Shown in pieces: positions 47,007 to 55,021 of a stretch of DNA of 64,000 bases. The stretch is taken from assembly GCF_001305675.1 (NCBI RefSeq), contig NZ_CP011853.1, positions 992,001 through 1,056,000 of the forward strand, given 5' to 3'. Position 1 is the stretch's first letter, and each line of letters begins with the position of its first letter. This DNA is from Gordonia phthalatica. GTDB lineage: Bacteria; Actinomycetota; Actinomycetes; Mycobacteriales; Mycobacteriaceae. Both the position numbers and the translations under genes were made by a program. Below the pieces are notes generated by a model, which searched no databases, was not told where the DNA came from, and saw nothing but the letters and a program-made list of their open reading frames with translations.

Positions 47007-48175
47007 ATCCCACTCGCATCAGCAACGTCACCGCACCCGATGGGCAGCGCGTCGACATCGCTCTCGTCGACGGTGCGATCGCCGCGATCACGCCCCATCG
47101 GTCCGACCCCGCAGTCGCCGACACCGTGATCGACGGTGCCGGCGCGCTGGTGCTGCCCGCGTTCGTCGACGGTCACTGCCACCTGGACAAGACCTTCCTG
47201 GGCGCGCCGTGGCAGCCGCACCTCGCGTCGGGGTCGCTGCGTGAGCGGATCGCGAACGAGAAGGTGCTCCGCAGCAGCATCGGCGTGCCGGTCGTCGAGC
47301 GTGCGACGGCCCTCGTCGACCAGATGGTCGCCTTCGGCACCGGGCACGTTCGCTCGCACGTCGACATCGATCTCGAAGCCGGGCTCGACGGCCTCCACGC
47401 GCTCCTGCAGGTCCGCGACGCCGTGCGCGATCGCCTCGGCATCCAGCTCGTCGCGTTCCCGCAGAGCGGCGTCGTCACCGCACCCGGTGTCGCCGACCTG
47501 CTCGACGCGGCCCTCGCCGAGGGCGCCGAACTCTTCGGCGGCCTCGATCCCGTCGGATTCGACGACGACATGAACGGCCAGCTCGACGTGATCTTCGGCC
47601 TCGCAGACAAGCACGGCGCGGGCATCGACATCCACCTGCACGACGGCGGCACCGTCGGCACCGCGCAGCTGCGCGCCATCGCCGAGCGGACCCGCGCCCT
47701 CGGTCTCGGTGGCAAGGTGACGGTCAGCCACGCGTACGCGCTCGGCCAGGTGTACGGCGACGAGCTCGACAGCACCGCGCAGGCGCTCGGCGACGCGGGA
47801 GTCTCGATCCTCACCAACGGTCCGGCAGGCACCATGCCGCCGATCCTGCGTCTGCGCGAGCACGGCGTCCGCGTCTTCGCCGGCTCGGACAACATCCGGG
47901 ACGCCTGGTGGCCGTACGGCAATGGCGACATGCTCGAGCGCGCCACCATCATCGGCCTCGAAGGCGGCCTGATGAACGACGACGACCTCGCAGTCCTCGC
48001 GTCGCTGACCACCGACGTCGCCGCCGACGTCCTCGGAGTGGCCGACTACGGGTTGCGCGCGGGCGGTCGTGCGGACCTGGTCCTCGTCGACGCGCAGAGC
48101 GTTCCCGAGGCCGTCGCCGCCCACCCGCCACGGAAGCTGGTCCTGCACGGCGGCCGCGTGGTGCACCAGGCGTAG
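47003..48175 (+). CDS. Amidohydrolase, cytosine-deaminase type
   Basis: The 390-residue metal-dependent amidohydrolase fits the cytosine deaminase/N-substituted-ammelide group. Metal ligands are His58 and His60 in DGHCHLDKTF, with HLHDGG, VSHAYAL and the catalytic aspartate in GSDNIRDAWWPYG. The C-terminal strand returns to the N-terminal beta domain (GRADLVLVDA). No signal peptide is present, so it acts in the cytoplasm although its coupled neighbour is an exported lipoprotein. The substrate is probably cytosine or a related cyclic amide. Confidence 0.87.
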   Translation: MNPTRISNVTAPDGQRVDIALVDGAIAAITPHRSDPAVADTVIDGAGALVLPAFVDGHCHLDKTFLGAPWQPHLASGSLRERIANEKVLRSSIGVPVVERATALVDQMVAFGTGHVRSHVDIDLEAGLDGLHALLQVRDAVRDRLGIQLVAFPQSGVVTAPGVADLLDAALAEGAELFGGLDPVGFDDDMNGQLDVIFGLADKHGAGIDIHLHDGGTVGTAQLRAIAERTRALGLGGKVTVSHAYALGQVYGDELDSTAQALGDAGVSILTNGPAGTMPPILRLREHGVRVFAGSDNIRDAWWPYGNGDMLERATIIGLEGGLMNDDDLAVLASLTTDVAADVLGVADYGLRAGGRADLVLVDAQSVPEAVAAHPPRKLVLHGGRVVHQA

Positions 48176-48238
48176 GTGAGGCCGCCGGTCTTACCATCCT
48201 GTCGGACTGCCCTCAGACGTGAATCAGTCCTGCTTTGC

Positions 48239-48547
48239 TCATTGCTCGCCGTGGGACACCGGGGTCGTGCTCTCGATCACGTCGAAGAAGTGTTTCGCGG
48301 GTATGGGCTTAGCCCTGCGGGCTTCGCCCGTTGGCATCAGAACCAGGATTTCTTGGCCGGCGGTCTGTGGGACGAACTTGCCTGTACCGGCTGTCGTGCC
48401 GAGGACTCGCAACTCGGCTGACTCTTCGAACCTCCGTGCTCGCTGCCGGACTTTTCGGTCGGAGTCGAGGCTCTGTACTGCGAGGTAGAGTGTCAGGATC
48501 ATGGCGGCCAGTGCTGCGAGCGATGCGACAAGGGTGCTGGTAGTCAT
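48239..48547 (-). CDS. Small single-pass membrane protein
   Basis: The 102-residue protein has one N-terminal hydrophobic segment (about 5-24, LVASLAALAAMILTLYLAV), a basic stretch DRKVRQRARRF and a soluble C-terminal part. The ATG at 48547 overlaps the stop of the upstream membrane gene by 4 bp (ATGA), so the two are translationally coupled. I do not recognise the family. Its partner at 48544-48996 has four membrane segments; the pair may form one complex. Confidence 0.65.
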   Translation of the reverse strand: MTTSTLVASLAALAAMILTLYLAVQSLDSDRKVRQRARRFEESAELRVLGTTAGTGKFVPQTAGQEILVLMPTGEARRAKPIPAKHFFDVIESTTPVSHGEQ

Positions 48548-48996
48548 CGCACTTGTCCCTTCGCTCGTCGCGCGGAAATCGTCCAGCAAATCGCTGCTGT
48601 GCAGAACGACATTGCGCCTAAAACCCATGGTGCCACACCCATGGGGACGTTGACAGCGCCCGCGTTGACCGTGTCGACGTACCCCCAGACACACAGGACG
48701 ACGATAAGCGTCAGGGCGGCTCTGAGTCGGTTGGTCGCGGTTACGGAGTACGTCTGCGGTCGACGGTAAAAGTAGCTCAAGTTTGCCGATGTCAGGCCTG
48801 CGATGGTCAGGAGCGACATGTAGGGCGCACCGTCAGTGAAGATCTTGACGGGTAGCTCCGAACCCGGGAGCCCACGGTAGACGTGATAGGTCACGAGACT
48901 TAGGTAGGGGAGCACGCCGTAGAAGACTATCCAGCATGTCTCTCGGTTGGCGGCCGCCCACCACTCGCCGTCAGGTTCCGAGTTGTGTTCCCCCAT
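48544..48996 (-). CDS. Four-segment membrane protein, coupled to 48239-48547
   Basis: The 150-residue protein has an acidic N-terminus (GEHNSEPDGEWWAA), then four hydrophobic segments around 25-42, 60-78, 95-113 and 122-140, and a basic end ARRAKGQVR that suits the positive-inside rule. The start is ATG at 48996, with TATATT ending 8 nt upstream; an in-frame ATG at 49014 is possible. It is the first gene of a two-gene unit. Function unknown. Confidence 0.65.
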   Translation of the reverse strand: MGEHNSEPDGEWWAAANRETCWIVFYGVLPYLSLVTYHVYRGLPGSELPVKIFTDGAPYMSLLTIAGLTSANLSYFYRRPQTYSVTATNRLRAALTLIVVLCVWGYVDTVNAGAVNVPMGVAPWVLGAMSFCTAAICWTISARRAKGQVR

Positions 48997-49083
48997 GCTG
49001 CGTGAATATAGCACGCTAAACGAATTAAAGGGACAAAAGAGTAGGCGTCTGATGGTTGGGACTCGTGAACGCGGACTGTCGAG

Positions 49084-49551
49084 TTACCTCACCGCCCGCA
49101 CCTGATACACCCCGTGCGTTGTCGCAACGACAGTCCCGGCCGCGTCGACCAACACCGCATCGACGACGAACTCGCTCCGACCGCTCGACTCCACCTCGCG
49201 CCGCATCCGCTCACGCGTCGCAGCGTCGAGCGACGCCTCGCCGCGCACGTCCGTCGTCGCCGGGCGTCGGAACGAGATCTGCAGGTCCTTCACGGTCGGC
49301 AGGAACCGGTCGGTGTCGTAGTCGACGATCGCCAATGCACCGCCGAGCACTTCGGCGACCCCGAAGAGCGCACCCGCGTACATCGTCCCCAGGTGATTGC
49401 CATTGGTCGCGATCGGCACCGTGGCGACGGCGCGCCCCGACTCCAGTTCGACGATCCGGATCCCGAAGCCCTCGTAGATGCCCGGGACGGTTCCGCGGAT
49501 GAACTCGTTGGTGAAGCCGACGGGGTCGTCGCGCTTCGAGACCGCCGTCAT
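49084..49551 (-). CDS. Hotdog-fold thioesterase (PaaI/DUF4442 type)
   Basis: The 155-residue hotdog-fold protein has GNHLGTMYAGALFGVAEVLGG in the central helix region and LQISFRRPATTDVRGEA in the sheet, the layout of PaaI-like and DUF4442 acyl-CoA thioesterases. Its ATG overlaps the stop of the acyl-CoA ligase by 4 bp (ATGA). Together they would make and hydrolyse an acyl-CoA, but the chain is unknown. Confidence 0.82.
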   Translation of the reverse strand: MTAVSKRDDPVGFTNEFIRGTVPGIYEGFGIRIVELESGRAVATVPIATNGNHLGTMYAGALFGVAEVLGGALAIVDYDTDRFLPTVKDLQISFRRPATTDVRGEASLDAATRERMRREVESSGRSEFVVDAVLVDAAGTVVATTHGVYQVRAVR

Positions 49552-51080
49552 CGCGTCACGTACGCGAGGCTCTCGCGCAGATCGCGCTTCAAGATCTTGC
49601 CCGACGGGTTGCGGGGGATCGACTCGACCACGATAAACTCGTGCGGCAACTTGTAGTGCGAGATCCGTTCGCCGACGAAGGCGCGGACCTCGTCCAGGTC
49701 GAGCGTGGCGCCGTCGACCAGCGTCACGAACGCGACGATGCTCTCGCCGAACTCCTCGTGCGGCCGCCCGACGACGGCCGCGTCGACCACGTTCGGGTGC
49801 GCGGCCACCGCGCCCTCCACCTCGATGGAGTACACGTTGCGGCCGCCGGTGATGATCATGTCCTTGAGCCGGTCGACGATCGTGATGTAGCCGTCTTCGT
49901 CCAGACGGCAGATGTCGCCGGTGTGCAGCCAGCCGTCGACGATGGTGTCTGCGGTGGCCTCGGGCTTGTTCCAGTACTCCTTCATGATGGTCTCGCCGCG
50001 CAGGAGCATCTCGCCGGTGGAGCCCGCGGCGATGTCGTTGCCGTCGGGGTCGACGATGCGCACCTCGGTGAGGACGACGGCTTGGCGGCCACTCGCGTCA
50101 GGGCGTTCCCTCACCTGGTCGCGGTCGCAGAAGATGCCGCTCGGACCGGCTTCGGTCTGTCCGGCGAGCTGGATGAAGTTCACGTTCGGAAGGGTCGTCA
50201 CGAGTTGTTCGACGGCGTGCGGCGGCATCGGTGCGGCGCCGAACAGGCCGGTCCGCCAGGCGGAGAGGTCGCGCTCGCCGAGGTCGGGGAGACGCAGCAG
50301 AAACTGGAACATGGTGGGGACGCCGAAGAACATGGTGATGCGCTCGGCCTCCAAGTTATCGAGGACCTTGACGGGGTCGAATCCGGCGTGCACCACGTGG
50401 GTGGCGCCGACCAATGTGCCGGGGATGAGCAGGATGCAGAGCTCTGCCGCGTGGTACAGCGGCGCGACGTGCAGCAGCCGGTCTGCGTCCTTGATGCCGC
50501 AGGTGGTGATGACGGCGAGTGCCGTGCTCATCACGCGGCGGTGATCGAACAGCGCGCCCTTCGGCTTGCCGGTGGTTCCCGACGTGTAGAGGATGTGCGC
50601 GTTGTCGGACTCGGTGACGGTGTCGTCGATCGGGGTGGCAGGACGATCGGCGACCAGCGCGAACAGATCTCGGTGTCCGTCGACCGGGCCCAGTGCCAGG
50701 AGCTGGAGGTCGTCGGGCAGTCCGTTCTTGCTTGCGGCGTCGACCACCGGCGACAGGGCCGGCGCGAAGGTCAGGAACGTCGACCCGCTGTCGCGCAGGA
50801 TGTAGTCCAGCTCCGGCGCCGACGACGCCGGGTTGATGGGCACGAAGATCGCGCCGATGCGGTGTGCCGCGTACATGGTGACGACGAAGCGGTCGGAGCT
50901 GGGGGAGAACATCGCGAGGCGGTCGCCCTTGCGGAGTCCCTGCTCGGCCAGCCATCCGGCGAGGCGGTCGGCGGCCTGGTCCAGTTCCCGGTAGGTGTAC
51001 CGGACGTCGCCGAAGATGAGGGCCGTCCGCTCGGGCACACGATTGGCGGACAAGCGGAGCGTGGAACCGATGGTTGGCAT
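49548..51080 (-). CDS. Fatty-acid/acyl-CoA ligase (AMP-binding)
   Basis: The 510-residue adenylate-forming enzyme has YTSGTTGKPKG, the A5-like motif YYNKPEA-type KEYWNKPEATADTIVDGWLHTGD, the hinge DRLKDMIITGGRNVYSIEVE and C-terminal catalytic Lys in PRNPSGKILKR. It resembles FadD/long-chain acyl-CoA ligases without a membrane segment. CTGGAGGA precedes the ATG at 51080. It is first in a coupled pair with the thioesterase. Confidence 0.9.
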   Translation of the reverse strand: MPTIGSTLRLSANRVPERTALIFGDVRYTYRELDQAADRLAGWLAEQGLRKGDRLAMFSPSSDRFVVTMYAAHRIGAIFVPINPASSAPELDYILRDSGSTFLTFAPALSPVVDAASKNGLPDDLQLLALGPVDGHRDLFALVADRPATPIDDTVTESDNAHILYTSGTTGKPKGALFDHRRVMSTALAVITTCGIKDADRLLHVAPLYHAAELCILLIPGTLVGATHVVHAGFDPVKVLDNLEAERITMFFGVPTMFQFLLRLPDLGERDLSAWRTGLFGAAPMPPHAVEQLVTTLPNVNFIQLAGQTEAGPSGIFCDRDQVRERPDASGRQAVVLTEVRIVDPDGNDIAAGSTGEMLLRGETIMKEYWNKPEATADTIVDGWLHTGDICRLDEDGYITIVDRLKDMIITGGRNVYSIEVEGAVAAHPNVVDAAVVGRPHEEFGESIVAFVTLVDGATLDLDEVRAFVGERISHYKLPHEFIVVESIPRNPSGKILKRDLRESLAYVTR

Positions 51081-51567
51081 GGTGATTCCTCCAGGGGCGC
51101 GACTGCGTTTCGGCGACTATCTATTCACTTGGTCGAAGATCTGGACGCTACTGATTCGTGCGGTGGTCGTCCGGACTGCGGCTGGTGTAGGCGGAAGTGC
51201 AGGTGGGAGGTGGATGGACCAGGTTGCGGCCGAAGTCGACCCTTCCCGTCTTCCGTTACGTACATCACACTAACAACTATTCACTTACTCAACAAGGGGT
51301 AAGTCTTGCCGCGACGCGACCAGGCGCTTTTCCGGACGCGCTCGGTTGCTGTCGGGGTGGAGATTCACTTGGCGGCTTCTGTCAGCGGTTCGGTGTCGGC
51401 TGTTCGAGGCGCGACGGGCACGCATCCTGAACTGTGTGGCGGACCCGCTGTGCTGCGGAAATCGGTGAGTAACCGGCGACACGCCTCCTTCCTCCGCGTG
51501 TGACGAGAGCGCAGCGCCTCAACGCGTTAATGTCGAGTTCGACACCGAATTGCAGGGAGGAGCTTCC
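51081..51567. other. Intergenic region between divergent acyl-CoA ligase and mazG
   Basis: No gene is supported in these 487 bp. The AT-rich part around 51262-51300 may hold the acyl-CoA ligase promoter. CTATTCACTT occurs twice, at 51121-51130 and 51277-51286. GGGAGGAG at 51555-51562 is the mazG ribosome-binding site. Confidence 0.5.
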
Positions 51568-52707
51568 ATGACCGTTGTCTTGCTCGACGCGTCGCGGCCC
51601 GACCTGATCCCGGCCGGCGCTGTGGCATTGCTCGCGGACACCGTGGCTGTCACCGAAGAGGTTCATCCCTCGTTGCTGTGGCAGCTGCCGTCGTACGTCC
51701 TGGTCGGCCTGGTCGGCGACGACCGCACCAGGACGCTCGTCTCGTCCGATCGTGAGCATCCGGCGGTCGTGGAGCGCCTCAAGTGGGGCGAGAACGTCGT
51801 TCAGGGTGGCACCATGCCCGGCGGCACGCTGCTGCGGGCGGTCGAACTGATGGACCGACTGCGACGCCTCGGCCCGTGGGAACGTCAGCAGACCCACGAC
51901 TCCCTGCGCCGCTACCTTCTTGAAGAGGCCTACGAGACGCTCGACGCCATCGATCACGGCACGCCCGACGAGCTGCGGTCCGAGCTCGGCGACCTGCTTC
52001 TTCAGGTCCTTTTCCACGCGCGGATCGCGGCGGACTCGGCGACCGGCTCGTTCGACATCGACGATGTCGCGCAGAGTTTCATCGACAAGGTCTCGTACCG
52101 CACGCCCGGTGTCCTCAGTGGCGAGCACGAGGACCTGGACCGCCAGATCGACGAGTGGGAGGCCGCCAAAGCCGCCGCCCGCGAACGTGAGCGCAGCAGC
52201 GTCCTCGACGGCATCGGCACCACGCAGCCCGCGCTCGCCCTGGTCCAGAAGATCTTCGAGCGCCTCGCCGGCGTCGGCTTCCCCGTCGCTGCCATCAGTC
52301 CCTCGCTGTACCGAGTCGACATCCCGTTCCATAAGCACGCGGCCGTCAGCGTCGAAGACGACCTCCGCCGCCGCGCGATCACCCTGATGGATCAGGTTCG
52401 CGCAGCCGAGCAGGCCGCCGACGCCGACGACGTCCAGCTGCACGACGAGAACACCTGGCGCAAGTACCTCGGCATGGCCTACGAGCCGGAGACCGAGGAG
52501 TTCGAGGTCGACGAGGAACTCGAGGACGACGACGCCGTCGAGTCTGACGAGGCCGAAGACGCCGATCTCGAATGGGACGAGGAGACCGTCGACGCCGATC
52601 CGATCGCCAAGAACACGAAGGGCAAGACCCGGAAGTTCAAGGGGCTGAAGGTCGGGAAGGTGCCCGGGATGGTCGTGCACGAGAAGTGGAGTGCTGAGGG
52701 GGAGTAG
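51568..52707 (+). CDS. mazG: MazG nucleoside triphosphate pyrophosphohydrolase with acidic tail
   Basis: MazG hydrolyses NTPs and oxidised nucleotides to monophosphates. The core motif EEAYETLDAID (EExxE) is near residue 119, followed by ELGDLLLQVLFHARIA, the second metal-binding half (ExxD). ATG at 51568 has GGGAGGAG upstream. The 379-residue length is about 50 more than I expect for mycobacterial MazG: from about residue 306 it adds a very acidic run (EEFEVDEELEDDDAVESDE) and then a Lys-rich end (KNTKGKTRKFKGLKVGK). Its place after mfd matches Mycobacterium. Confidence 0.93.
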   Translation: MTVVLLDASRPDLIPAGAVALLADTVAVTEEVHPSLLWQLPSYVLVGLVGDDRTRTLVSSDREHPAVVERLKWGENVVQGGTMPGGTLLRAVELMDRLRRLGPWERQQTHDSLRRYLLEEAYETLDAIDHGTPDELRSELGDLLLQVLFHARIAADSATGSFDIDDVAQSFIDKVSYRTPGVLSGEHEDLDRQIDEWEAAKAAARERERSSVLDGIGTTQPALALVQKIFERLAGVGFPVAAISPSLYRVDIPFHKHAAVSVEDDLRRRAITLMDQVRAAEQAADADDVQLHDENTWRKYLGMAYEPETEEFEVDEELEDDDAVESDEAEDADLEWDEETVDADPIAKNTKGKTRKFKGLKVGKVPGMVVHEKWSAEGE

Positions 52708-52713
52708 GGGCTG

Positions 52714-53472
52714 GTGGCACGACAGATTAGTTGGACCTGGCCTGAACTCGTCCTCGCGGTTGAGCTTCGACACGAAGTTGGATGGCTAACCGGCAGCGTC
52801 GACGCAGACGATCCGCGGACCGTGGCGCTGTCAGAACTGCTCCGAGCGGCGAACCCGGGACTGGCCCTCGACCAGCGATTTCGTAGCCGCAACTCCGTGC
52901 GGCGCAAGGTAGAGGATCTCAAAACTCAGCACCCGGACTACCACGGCAAGCCTACGAAGTCGGGTATTGCTACCAAGCGGATCGTTCATGCCTTTCTCGA
53001 GGACCCAGTTCACATGCTCGGCCTAGCCGAACAGTTCAGAGCCGAGCCTCATCTCGTATCGATCGAGTTCACGGACAGCATGCAGGTTGAGTACGTCAAC
53101 TTGGACGAGCTGGACGGTGACGGTCCAGTATCCGCGATCGAGGGTGCGGTCGCGTACCGGCTTGCGGCGTTTCGTGAACGAGATCCGAAGCTGCGACAAG
53201 CGAAGATCGATGAGTCCATGCGCGAACGCGGCACGCTTGCATGTGAGACGTGTGGATTCGACTTCTATGGGACGTACGGTGAGTTGGGCGACGGGTACAC
53301 GCACGTGCACCACGTGACGCCCCTTCACGTCACGGGTCCGACAGTGACAACGCTGGACGACCTGGTCCTCGTGTGCGCGAATTGCCACGCGATGGTTCAC
53401 CGGCGAAGGCCTTGGAAGACGCCTGAAGAGATCGTCTCGATCGTTGACGGTAGTCCATACCTGCCAGACTGA
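52714..53472 (+). CDS. McrA-like HNH endonuclease
   Basis: The 252-residue protein has an N-terminal domain (ISWTWPELVLAVELRH, then FRSRNSVRRKVEDLK) typical of a McrA-like group of HNH nucleases, and a C-terminal zinc-HNH domain: Cys177 and Cys180 in CETC, the catalytic HVHH at 197-200 and Cys221, Cys224, His225 and His229 in CANCHAMVH. GTG at 52714 starts 7 bp after mazG. It precedes a C5-cytosine methyltransferase and a NaeI-like endonuclease, so it is probably part of the same defence island. Relatives cut modified DNA or act as restriction enzymes; its specificity is unknown. Confidence 0.85.
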   Translation: MARQISWTWPELVLAVELRHEVGWLTGSVDADDPRTVALSELLRAANPGLALDQRFRSRNSVRRKVEDLKTQHPDYHGKPTKSGIATKRIVHAFLEDPVHMLGLAEQFRAEPHLVSIEFTDSMQVEYVNLDELDGDGPVSAIEGAVAYRLAAFRERDPKLRQAKIDESMRERGTLACETCGFDFYGTYGELGDGYTHVHHVTPLHVTGPTVTTLDDLVLVCANCHAMVHRRRPWKTPEEIVSIVDGSPYLPD

Positions 53473-53688
53473 GCTGAGCGCCCAAAAAGTGGAACCGGAA
53501 AGTCCCGGAGTAGGCAGGGTGCAGTGTCGTGACCTGCGACGACGCCCAGAGTGTCCGAGGTATGCGCTACGACTAGCGAGCAGACCTTGAGCCGGGGGCT
53601 GCGGATGACGCGAGCGGCTCGCCACTGTATTGGTCACCGACGTCGCTCGCGACCTATGATCGACTGCTAGTGCGGAGGAGGACAGGGC
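53473..53688. promoter_or_regulatory. Intergenic region with probable methyltransferase promoter
   Basis: TATGAT at 53655-53660 is a good -10 hexamer; TTGGTC at 53630-53635 is a possible -35 with a long 19-nt spacer. GGAGGACAGGGC precedes the GTG start at 53689. Nothing else is recognisable in these 216 bp. Confidence 0.45.
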
Positions 53689-54972
53689 GTGGCTGCGAGA
53701 TCTGGTCGGGACGACGACACCTACACGGTCGTAGAGATTTGTGCTGGCGCTGGAGGACAGGCGCTCGGCCTCGAACGGGCCGGCTTCGAGCACGTACTCG
53801 CAGTCGAGCTGGACGAGAACGCTGTGGCAACCCTGAAGCTCAACCGTCCGAACTGGGACGTGCGGACGGGGGATGTTGCCAGTTCAGAGGTGTGGAAGCC
53901 CGCAGAGTTCGAAGGCGTTTCACTGCTTGCTGGGGGTGTGCCGTGCCCGCCGTTTTCAATCGCAGGTCGGCAACTGGGAGCTTCGGACGAGCGCGACCTA
54001 TTCTCGTGGGCTGTCGAGCAGGTTGCGGTTGTAAAACCTCGAGCCTTGATGCTTGAGAACGTGCGAGGACTCTCGCAGCCTCGGTTTGATGCATACCGTG
54101 CGCGGATACTCGCCCGACTAAGGGAGCTCGGTTACGAGCCATTCTGGAAGCTGTTGCACGCCTCCGACTTTGGTGTTCCGCAACTGCGTCCTCGGTTCGT
54201 TCTGGTCGCGCTGAGGCCTGGGGATGCGAAGTATTTCAGGTGGCCACAAGCTCACGAGTCTTCGATCAGTGTCGGTGACGCGCTTAGGGACCTGATGGCT
54301 GCTGACGGTTGGCCGCACGCTGACGAGTGGGCGACGATGGCGAACGATGTGGGGCCGACAATCGTTGGTGGGTCGAAGAAGCATGGCGGCGCTGACTTAG
54401 GGCCGACGCGCGCGAAGGCTGCATGGCTGCAGCTGGGTGTTGACGGAAAAGGTGTAGCCGATGCGCCGCCGTCGACCGAATCGCCGCGCCCGCATGATAC
54501 GCCTCCGCGCTTAACAATTGAGATGGTCAAGCGAGTCCAGGGTTGGGGACAGGACTATCCCTGGGAGTTCTCTGGGCGTAAGACGTCGCAGTACCGTCAG
54601 ATCGGAAATGCATTTCCGCCTCCGGTTGCGCGCGCAGTAGGCGAAGCGGTTCTTGCAGCGTTTCGTCGAGAACTGGTTGGGGGCCTTGGGCAGATCCCTG
54701 CGTCAGCGGCACGTGCAGAGGATCCCCTCTACACGTTGCTAGCGGCCAACCCTGGCGGGATTGCTGACGATGAGATTTTCAGGCATCTGCCGCAGCTGAC
54801 ACCGCGGACACTTGCCAAGCGGATCGATCGGCTTGGTCTGGACTTTGAGGTCGAGCAGTCTGTAGCGGGCAATACCACGACATATCGCCTGGGCAACTTC
54901 AAGGGTTTCGTCGGGCAGGCTGAGCATTTCCGTCATGACTACATCAGTGAGCACAGGTCCAAAGTGAGCTAA
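53689..54972 (+). CDS. DNA (cytosine-5) methyltransferase of a NaeI-like R-M system
   Basis: The 427-residue m5C methyltransferase has motif I VVEICAGAGGQALGLERAGF (14-33), the catalytic motif IV PCPPFS with Cys86, ENV motif VI at 123-125, motif VIII QLRPR at 165-169 and motif X RQIGNAFPPPVARAV (303-317). The target-recognition region lies about 170-280. After motif X it has an extra C-terminal domain of about 90 residues that looks like a winged helix. It should protect the sequence cut by the NaeI-like enzyme encoded next, by homology GCCGGC. Confidence 0.92.
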   Translation: MAARSGRDDDTYTVVEICAGAGGQALGLERAGFEHVLAVELDENAVATLKLNRPNWDVRTGDVASSEVWKPAEFEGVSLLAGGVPCPPFSIAGRQLGASDERDLFSWAVEQVAVVKPRALMLENVRGLSQPRFDAYRARILARLRELGYEPFWKLLHASDFGVPQLRPRFVLVALRPGDAKYFRWPQAHESSISVGDALRDLMAADGWPHADEWATMANDVGPTIVGGSKKHGGADLGPTRAKAAWLQLGVDGKGVADAPPSTESPRPHDTPPRLTIEMVKRVQGWGQDYPWEFSGRKTSQYRQIGNAFPPPVARAVGEAVLAAFRRELVGGLGQIPASAARAEDPLYTLLAANPGGIADDEIFRHLPQLTPRTLAKRIDRLGLDFEVEQSVAGNTTTYRLGNFKGFVGQAEHFRHDYISEHRSKVS

Positions 54973-55021
54973 TTGCGTGTACGCGCGACAGGCTATGCTG
55001 TGGCCGGCTAGGAATGGTTAG
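54973..55021 (+). promoter_or_regulatory. Endonuclease promoter region containing a GCCGGC site
   Basis: TATGCT at 54994-54999 is a candidate -10 for the endonuclease gene, placing its start near 55006. GCCGGC, the NaeI recognition sequence, lies at 55003-55008 exactly there. Methylation or binding at the site could affect transcription; this is inference. Confidence 0.45.

Noticed and set aside
53779..53784. GCCGGC inside the methyltransferase gene as a regulatory site
   Set aside because: It lies within coding sequence far from any promoter and such sites are frequent in GC-rich DNA.
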